In this document: piece by piece, positions 58,625 through 64,000 of the stretch
Numbering within the stretch: the first letter of the stretch is position 1
How the letters are laid out: the number at the start of each line of letters is the position of its first letter
DNA from: Nematopogon swammerdamellus
Lineage: Eukaryota > Arthropoda > Insecta > Lepidoptera > Adelidae
DNA: 64,000 nt
Assembly (NCBI GenBank): GCA_946902875.1
Contig: OX336340.1
Coordinates: 15,143,566-15,207,565 of the forward strand
Direction: 5' to 3'
The notes under the pieces: generated by a model
Told to the model about the DNA's origin: nothing
Databases searched by the model: none
What the model saw: only the letters and a program-made list of their open reading frames with translations
Position numbers and translations under genes: made by a program

Positions 58625-58770
58625 GAGCAAACTATTTAGAGCGTTGCGTGATGGATGATCTGTGAGCGAGATGGCGCATGGCGCCCCAGTTTATTTCTAT
58701 GGGTGGCATCGCTACCAACATACCGACGACATGGCCGGGGCGAGGGCGGCGGCGGCCGGGCGCAGACGGG
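58625..58770. promoter_or_regulatory. GC-rich patch downstream of the lipase gene
   Basis: CpG-dense (GGCCGGGGCGAGGGCGGCGG). Could be a promoter for a gene outside the window; direction unknown. Confidence 0.22.
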
Positions 58771-59341
58771 GGAATAATGGGGATAATGAATGAATAATGA
58801 ACTGGGGTCTGGGGCCATATCCATTAATATACTTAACTGACTATAGATTCGATATTAGGAACTGTTCAAGGGAAAACCAGTTTGCTTTGAAGATATTTTT
58901 ATTCGACATAGATTTATATACCTACATTTTATATTAGACATCTTTCAAGACATTTCTATACCTACAAGACATTTTAGACTGTATTAAAAAGGGTCAAGTG
59001 CGTAGTACCCGTAACCGACGAGCAGCATACATACATTGTATGCATGAAGAACATTATGAGAGTGAGTGGAAGAGGCGGCAGAGGTGCGTCAGGATCGTGG
59101 CATATGGGAATCAGTTGTGTCTGCCTACCCCACCGGGAAACAAACGTGGCGGTATGTATGTATGTATGTATGTATGTAACGATTAATCGGTTATAGGAGG
59201 TCGATGACGACGTTTGCAGCGGTCACGTTACATAGTCAGTTTTGGGCCGCCCTATGTTGCTCTCTCCTAACGGGCTCGGGGCTGGTGAAAATGCGGCGTC
59301 AGTCAGGGCGCCAGCAAAGAGTATCAGATAGACAAATTATT

Positions 59342-59566
59342 TATTTACTTTCATCTTCTTATATAAAACTGTGTGTCTACCAGAATTTGTGCATGCAAAC
59401 TAGTAACTTCAAGTGTCTCGTTGCTTTCAAAATCATAAATTTATGCCGTGCAGCGCCGTCACTGGATACCTACTGGCAGTAAGAAGCAAAGAGTAAAGTA
59501 ATGTAAGAAGCGAATTTCCTATTCGTTTGGTTGCCACTATTTTAAAAAAAGAAGAAGAAGAAGACA
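59342..59566 (+). repeat. LINE 3' tail of the same family as 62209-63616
   Basis: Shares CCAGAATTTGTGCATGCAAA, the CCGTCACTGGATAC segment and CCTATTCGTTTGGTTGCCAC, then an A-run and GAAGAAGAAG. Coding sequence is absent, so it is strongly 5' truncated. Confidence 0.75.
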
Positions 59567-59740
59567 AATGTCTAGTCTGTGCGCTCTGTATCGTGGCCCA
59601 GTAGTATTATATTCTTTGGTGGCCCTGTTCAAAGAGTTTGAATAACTCATTCTACGGATTTGTGCCTAAAGTTAATAAGAAACCAAAGACTTGGTTGTAC
59701 GGTCAAACGACCCACGCCTTTCCAAGGATAAAAAAAATCG

Positions 59741-60128
59741 GCCAAGTGCGAGTCGAACTCGCGCACCGGGGTATCACCATGTCATGGTTAGCGCCACTAA
59801 CGTCTCACGCCATCTATGGCGTGTTATGAAATGCTTCATATTAGTTAAATGTCATGATTTGTTAAAATGCTTCACACTCTATTCGGTAGATGGCGCGTGC
59901 GCATACACTTTTTGGTTTCTTCCATTTTATTATTTGTTGTTATATCGGCCATAATAAATAACACATATTTTGTGAAAATTTCAACGGGCTACATATTACG
60001 GTTCAAGATATACAGCCCTCGGGCAGACAGACAGACAGACGGACGGACGGACGGACGGACAGACAGACAGACAGACGGCGGCGTAGGCTTAGTAATAGGG
60101 TCCCGTACCGGATACGGAATCCTAAAAA
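59741..60128 (+). repeat. GACA/GACG-microsatellite repeat family, full copy
   Basis: CGGCCAAGTGCGAGTCGAAC to CCGGATACGGAATCCTAAAA, with (GACA)n(GACG)n at 60025-60078. Confidence 0.82.
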
Positions 60129-60423
60129 AAGTCTACTGTCTTGTCTGTGGTTTAGTCGTTCATGTCGTTACCTATTTATGGCGAAGAATAGACATTAAAG
60201 TACAACAGAAAAGGCTGTACCTATACTTTAATTAGTTTTCCTGTCCCGGAAGCATATTTTCAAATCCACTAGGCGAAGTGCTCTGATTGGTCGTTCTCAG
60301 TTTTGCGGGAAAATTTAAATTTCGGAAGTATTTTCGAAAATAAAGTTTTTTTAGCTGATTATAAAAAGTAACCTTAACCTAATTTTAACACCCTAACATT
60401 GCTTAAAAAAAACAAAAAAAAAT

Positions 60424-61500
60424 TGTGGGATTCGAACCCATCGTCGCCGTTCTGGCAATAGGTCGTATGTCAAAAATTTTCGATTTTCTTTTTATAGTGC
60501 CATTTGAAAGGGAAAAATCATTGCATATATGGCAATACCTCCAATGTCTAAAACTATAGAGTAAAAATTTAAAAGGCTAGGCGCCCAATCAAATCTATCG
60601 TATGTTGGCATCACTGAGATTTGGTTCTACAATTTATCGTATGTCACGCACGACATACGATAAATTGTTACCCATATGCATGTTACCCATACGGCATGAC
60701 CTACAATTTGACATACGATATATTGACTTTTTAATAGTCACGCAATCCGAAGGGCCGCAAGAAAATGTCCACTCCAACCAGATTTAGTTTTTACACATCG
60801 TCCCACCCATGCCAAAACGACGAATGTGCAAAAAGGTCATTTTTCACACATTCCAGTGCTAAATTAACCAATGTTACAAATTCGTGATTATGGCATGGCA
60901 AAAATTAAATAACTTCTAAATTATATTAGAATAATTTCACAAATAATATACATTAGTGTGTTTGGCACAGTAAAATCGCAAAAAGTCACATTCGTTATTA
61001 TTTCACAACGAAATATCTCTGAGTACCGATATTTAGAGATTCGTGACTTTGGCATTGCAAAGATTTGATAAAAATTAATGAAACTACATAAAAAGGTTAT
61101 TTTCGCCAAAATTCACATTCGTTGTTTTGGCGTTGGTCCCTCCCATGCCAAAACAACGAATATGCAATTGTTTCCAGTTCACACAAGTTTCATTCACCAT
61201 GTCATGCAAATTATCGTATGTCAACATTTGAGACTATTTTCAATATCGAATAAATCGTATGTCAGTGTAACTCAGTGTTTTAATTTCTCATTATTGAATG
61301 ATTAATTTATTGTTTGTGTACATAAAACACTGCATTTCTTGTGAACAAAGTGTTTTATTAAATAAACCCGGACAAAGTTATAATGTTTTTTTTTTGTCTC
61401 CTGAAAAGTTGGTAAAAGTTTACATACGACCTATTGCCAGAACGGCGACGCCATGGTCATAAAATTGCAATCCCTACACCATACCACTGCGCCACCATAT
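60424..61500 (-). other. tRNA-like pol III promoter sequence inside the terminal-repeat element (interrupted)
   Basis: In minus orientation GGTGGCGCAGTGGTATGG (61500-61479) fits an A box and GATGGGTTCGAATCCCAC (60442-60425) a B box. Removing the nested element places them at tRNA-like spacing; the B box is followed by T-runs that could stop pol III. It may be a captured SINE head. Confidence 0.5.
60442..61450. mobile_element. 1009-bp element with perfect 29-bp inverted ends, nested
   Basis: Inverted ends at 60442-60470 and 61422-61450 (CGTCGCCGTTCTGGCAATAG and onward). CCAT occurs at 60438-60441 and 61451-61454, a likely 4-bp target duplication. Interior: no ORF of note, many copies of TCGTATGTC on both strands and of ATGCCAAAACGACGAATGTG-like words. 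Superfamily not assigned. Confidence 0.82.
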
Positions 61501-61736
61501 CACATAAACAAGCTAACGAATATCGGATTCACTAGGTTCGCTGGGAGTGCCGGAGGCGGAGCCAGACGAAATTTAAATTTTCCGCCAAACTGGCATCGAC
61601 CAATCAGCATCATTCGCCTAGTGGACTTTGGATATATGCGTCCCGGAAAGGGACGAATAAATAAAATAAAAACATTATGGCGAAAACAATAACAACAAAA
61701 ACGTTCATGTAGTTAAAATATGTCGTACTCTCCTAA

Positions 61737-62087
61737 GCATTTCAACTAAAAGTTCCCTTCGCCGTTATGTTGGCTCCACTGTCAGTGTCAATGTCAGTGC
61801 CAATTTGGGTTGCCAGATTGTGAAGATTATATTACCTAATAATGTAATCGGTACAATCGGTACAATAAATACGGTAAATACCGATAATTACGGGAAAATC
61901 TTTACACATAGCAACCCTCAACGCTGTTTTGACAGATATACAGTGGAGCCAACATAACGGCAAAGGGAACTTTTAGTTTTTTTTTTTTTTTTCTAAATTT
62001 TTATTGGGACTTTTGCCGATTTCGACTATGTCAGACCCATGGTAACAACTTGAAAATAAGTACATCTAAACTTTTAGTTGAAACGCT
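61737..62087. mobile_element. MITE split by a retroposed tail
   Basis: AGCATTTCAACTAAAAG at 61737 and CTTTTAGTTGAAACGCT at 62071-62087. The arms continue inward as TTCCCTTCGCCGTTATGTTG and its near complement (61949-61968). Confidence 0.82.
61977..62068 (-). mobile_element. 92-bp 5'-truncated retroposon tail with 9-bp target duplication
   Basis: AACTTTTAG flanks both sides (61968-61976 and 62069-62077). The T-run on the left is a poly-A tail in minus orientation, preceded by CAATAAAAATTTAG. Confidence 0.82.
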
Positions 62088-62208
62088 TTCTAGTGAGTGT
62101 CAAAAACAATAACAACAATAACAACAACAGCTCTCTAGTGTCAGGTGTCAGATAAGTTACTCTATGGGTGTCAGTGTCACTGTCATGCACACTTCAAAAT
62201 AACCTCTT

Positions 62209-63616
62209 AAAACCTACAAAATAACCTACTCGCAGAACACACTCTGAATGGGAGGTACTGGTTTAATAAACTGAAGCCCAGACTCATTCAGAGCGTCACT
62301 AGGTTTAGCAACCTTGAAGCCCCTACCTATCGCTCTCCGACATTGCCTTTGCACGGATCGAAATATGAGGCCGTAATCTTAAAACCGAATGTAATTTTAG
62401 ATTTTGGCCTTGAAAAGGACATGCCACGCGCTGAAGAATCGTTCAAGATTATTCTTGATAGAGATTGGCACGGGTGGGATGTAATTTTTACGGATGCCTC
62501 AAAATTAACACCAAAAGGTAACGTAGGAGTTGCCGTATATAAGCCCGGAAGCAACGACTACATGCGCACTCAGTGCCCACCCGAGTCCTCGGTCTATACG
62601 GGCGAGTGTATGGCTCTACTGGAGGCTGTCAGATTTGTGTCCCTCTCCGACACACTGGAACGGATCATAATTTTCTCAGATTCCCGCAGTTCTCTTCAGG
62701 CATTGGTACAGAACCCATTCAATTGCCAAATTCATAATCCCATAGTTCTATGTATTAAAGATACATTACTCACCTTAGGTCAAAAACAACTTGTTTTTGC
62801 CTGGATACCTTCACATACCGGCATTCGAGGCAATGAGCGTGTAGACGCTCTAGCCAAGGAGGCGGTGGTGTGTGGAGATAGGGCTCCGTTCATTAATTTT
62901 CCCCATGATTTGTTGGCACTCCCAAAAACATACCTTCATGATTCCTGGTCCGATGAATGGTCCGTGTCCAGTCGAGCGAGAGGGTCTTACTATGCCACCA
63001 TTCAGTGGGTCATACCCGCAAAGCCTTGGTTTTTTAAAATTACGGCTAATAAAAAGGAAACCTCAGTTCTGTGCCGAATGAGAATTGGACACTGCTGCAC
63101 TCCAGTGCATCTAGCCCGACTTCGTATACTTGACTCATCAATCTGCGAGTGCGGACTGGACGAAGGAACCCTAGACCATATCCTCTTTGGTTGTCCAATT
63201 ACCCTCGCGGTTAATTCCCCTCCGTTATATGCCACTTTACATTTGTTTAAAGTCCCACTTCCTACTAACATACAAACGATACTGTATACTAACAATTCCC
63301 ATGTTATAAAATATATATTAAAATTTATAAAATGTAATGACGTAAGACTGTAATTAATTATATATAAATATATGTATAATGTTTTAGTTATTTATTTTCA
63401 TCTTATTTACAACTAAGTATGTGTCTTCCAGAATTTGTGCATGCAAACTAGTAACTTCAAATGCTTCGTTCCTTTCAACATTATTTTGTTTTATTATATT
63501 ATAAAAAATAATCACAAATTTATACCGTGCAACTCCGTCACTGGATACTGGCAGTAATAAACGAATTTCCTATTCGTTTGGTTGCCACTATTTAAAAAAA
63601 GAAGAAGAAGAAGAAG
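62209..63616 (+). mobile_element. 5'-truncated non-LTR retrotransposon copy with 8-bp target duplication and (GAA)n tail
   Basis: The direct repeat AACCTCTT lies at 62201-62208 and 63617-63624 and marks the insertion edges. Between them are the 3' part of ORF2, a 3' UTR containing TATTCGTTTGGTTGCCACTA, an A-run and (GAA) repeats. The open ORF and intact duplication suggest a recent insertion. Other tails of the same family lie at 27305-27390 and 59342-59566. Confidence 0.85.
62211..63353 (+). CDS. LINE ORF2 C-terminal part with intact RNase H domain
   Basis: The frame is open from 62211 to the TAA at 63351-63353, about 380 codons, with no start codon expected because the copy is 5' truncated. 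Counting from the codon at 62343, the RNase H acidic residues are D51 (FTDAS), E88 (TGECMALLEA), D113 (FSDSRSSLQAL) and D168 (GNERVDALAKEA), preceded by WIPSHTGIRG. All four catalytic positions are present. A C-terminal CxC-type cluster (ICECGLDEGTLDH then FGCP) looks like the zinc knuckle found after RNase H in such ORF2 proteins. The reverse transcriptase and endonuclease domains are absent. RNase H points to the I-like group of non-LTR elements, but the clade is not certain. This is a transposon gene, not a host gene. Confidence 0.85.
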   Translation, partial: NLQNNLLAEHTLNGRYWFNKLKPRLIQSVTRFSNLEAPTYRSPTLPLHGSKYEAVILKPNVILDFGLEKDMPRAEESFKIILDRDWHGWDVIFTDASKLTPKGNVGVAVYKPGSNDYMRTQCPPESSVYTGECMALLEAVRFVSLSDTLERIIIFSDSRSSLQALVQNPFNCQIHNPIVLCIKDTLLTLGQKQLVFAWIPSHTGIRGNERVDALAKEAVVCGDRAPFINFPHDLLALPKTYLHDSWSDEWSVSSRARGSYYATIQWVIPAKPWFFKITANKKETSVLCRMRIGHCCTPVHLARLRILDSSICECGLDEGTLDHILFGCPITLAVNSPPLYATLHLFKVPLPTNIQTILYTNNSHVIKYILKFIKCNDVRL

Positions 63617-63816
63617 AACCTCTTGGTCTAACCTAAGTTATTTCTGTTTTTGATTTTAAGTGATATGCTAAAGTTGTAATATATAAGTCAGTAATATATA
63701 AGTCATATATAAGTCAATGAGCTCTTTATGATTATAACCACAGATTACCAATATTATAACACTGTAAATAGATACAGATAAATACACTGTGTGAGTTTTC
63801 TACGGAACCGACGGAG

Positions 63817-64000
63817 ATGTCGACCCTTTCCAGACTCGTATTGTTTACGTCGTGCGCATCAGCAGTCGGCATAGTCGGATACGTTCACTACAAGCAGCAA
63901 TCGGACAGGTTTCTTCATTCAATGTCCTTCATTTACGTTTCACCGCATCCATAACCCAGACTGATATAACCACAGATTAGAACTGAAGAAAGTTTGGGTT
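63817..64000 (+). CDS. PET117: PET117-like mitochondrial cytochrome c oxidase assembly protein (5' part, runs off window)
   Basis: Exon 1 is 63817-63908 and exon 2 starts at 63976 after a 67-bp intron (GT at 63909, CACAG acceptor ending 63975); the window cuts exon 2. The readable protein has 39 residues: MSTLSRLVLF at the start, one hydrophobic segment at about residues 7-23, then GYVHYKQQSDR and a basic stretch. This fits the small PET117 family, in which an N-terminal hydrophobic segment is followed by a [V/I]HxKQxxDR motif and a helical tail. Members sit at the matrix side of the mitochondrial inner membrane and help assemble cytochrome oxidase. The donor site is weak and the residues after DR are less typical (LELKKVWV), so the second exon join is the less certain part. 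A young LINE copy ends about 200 bp upstream of the ATG. Confidence 0.62.

Larger units (their letters stand above)
60240..61652. mobile_element. Terminal-inverted-repeat element with embedded tRNA-like sequence, split by another element
   Basis: Left end: CCCGGAAGCATATTTTCAAA, CCACTAGGCGAA, CTGATTGGTCG, CGGGAAAATTTAAATTTCG. Right end: the complement in mirrored order (61560-61652). Without the 1009-bp insert it would be about 400 bp, with a tRNA-like stretch in the middle. Confidence 0.8.

Noticed and set aside
61680..62125. AAAACAATAACAAC words on both sides of the MITE as a target duplication
   Set aside because: Simple sequence, unequal distance from the MITE ends and variable length; more likely low-complexity sequence.
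62327..63295. Minus-strand frames opposite the RNase H ORF
   Set aside because: Antisense shadows of the well-supported plus-strand ORF.
1..64000. Bacterial system, CRISPR array, phage or horizontally acquired operon
   Set aside because: No regularly spaced repeats with unique spacers, no operon-like gene runs, and abundant spliceosomal introns and eukaryotic retroposons.

Overview
The window looks like nuclear DNA of an insect, most likely a moth or butterfly. It is AT-rich, most of it is interspersed repeats, introns are short to moderate, and the only two host genes I can support are small-exon insect-type genes near the right end. I see no operons, Shine-Dalgarno sites, CRISPR arrays or prokaryotic features. 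The lepidopteran assignment rests on recalled repeat styles (GGCCAAGTGCGAGTCG-type repeats with GACA/GACG microsatellites, tRNA-headed SINEs with a conserved body) and is inference.

Layout. Positions 1-49 kb hold no host gene I can defend; they are a mosaic of transposon copies. The main item is a Transib element (RAG1-like transposase family) at 10227-12936, built as a near-perfect palindrome. Two copies of the 5' half of the element face each other, both ends begin with the RSS-heptamer-like CACAGTG, and the whole is flanked by the 5-bp duplication GGCCG. Other large fold-back elements lie at 546-1474 and 40720-41623, with smaller ones at 30410-30604 and 46250-46495. About sixteen copies of one SINE body occur, some with a tRNA-like head and two with an unrelated head; a further SINE family (37553-37979) shares part of that body. 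There are also tails of several LINE families, Tc1/mariner remnants, and a long 8-bp microsatellite at 7543-7990.

Positions 49.6-57.2 kb carry a complete secreted lipase gene of the pancreatic lipase family, with 14 coding exons and 553 codons. The signal peptide, Ser-Asp-His triad, Cys-bounded lid and C-terminal PLAT-like region are all readable, and every intron joins in frame at GT-AG sites. Four of its introns carry repeat insertions, and a SINE ends about 40 bp before the acceptor of the first coding exon.

Positions 58.6-64 kb hold stacked insertions. A terminal-inverted-repeat element with an embedded tRNA-like sequence (60240-61652) is split by a 1009-bp element with perfect 29-bp inverted ends. 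Next is a MITE (61737-62087) split by a 92-bp retroposed tail with a 9-bp target duplication. A 5'-truncated LINE with an intact RNase H ORF and 8-bp target duplications (62209-63616) follows. The 5' end of a PET117-like cytochrome oxidase assembly gene starts at 63817 and runs off the window.

Boundaries of repeats are approximate by a few bases unless a target duplication fixes them. No database or alignment was run; family names come from recognised motifs.
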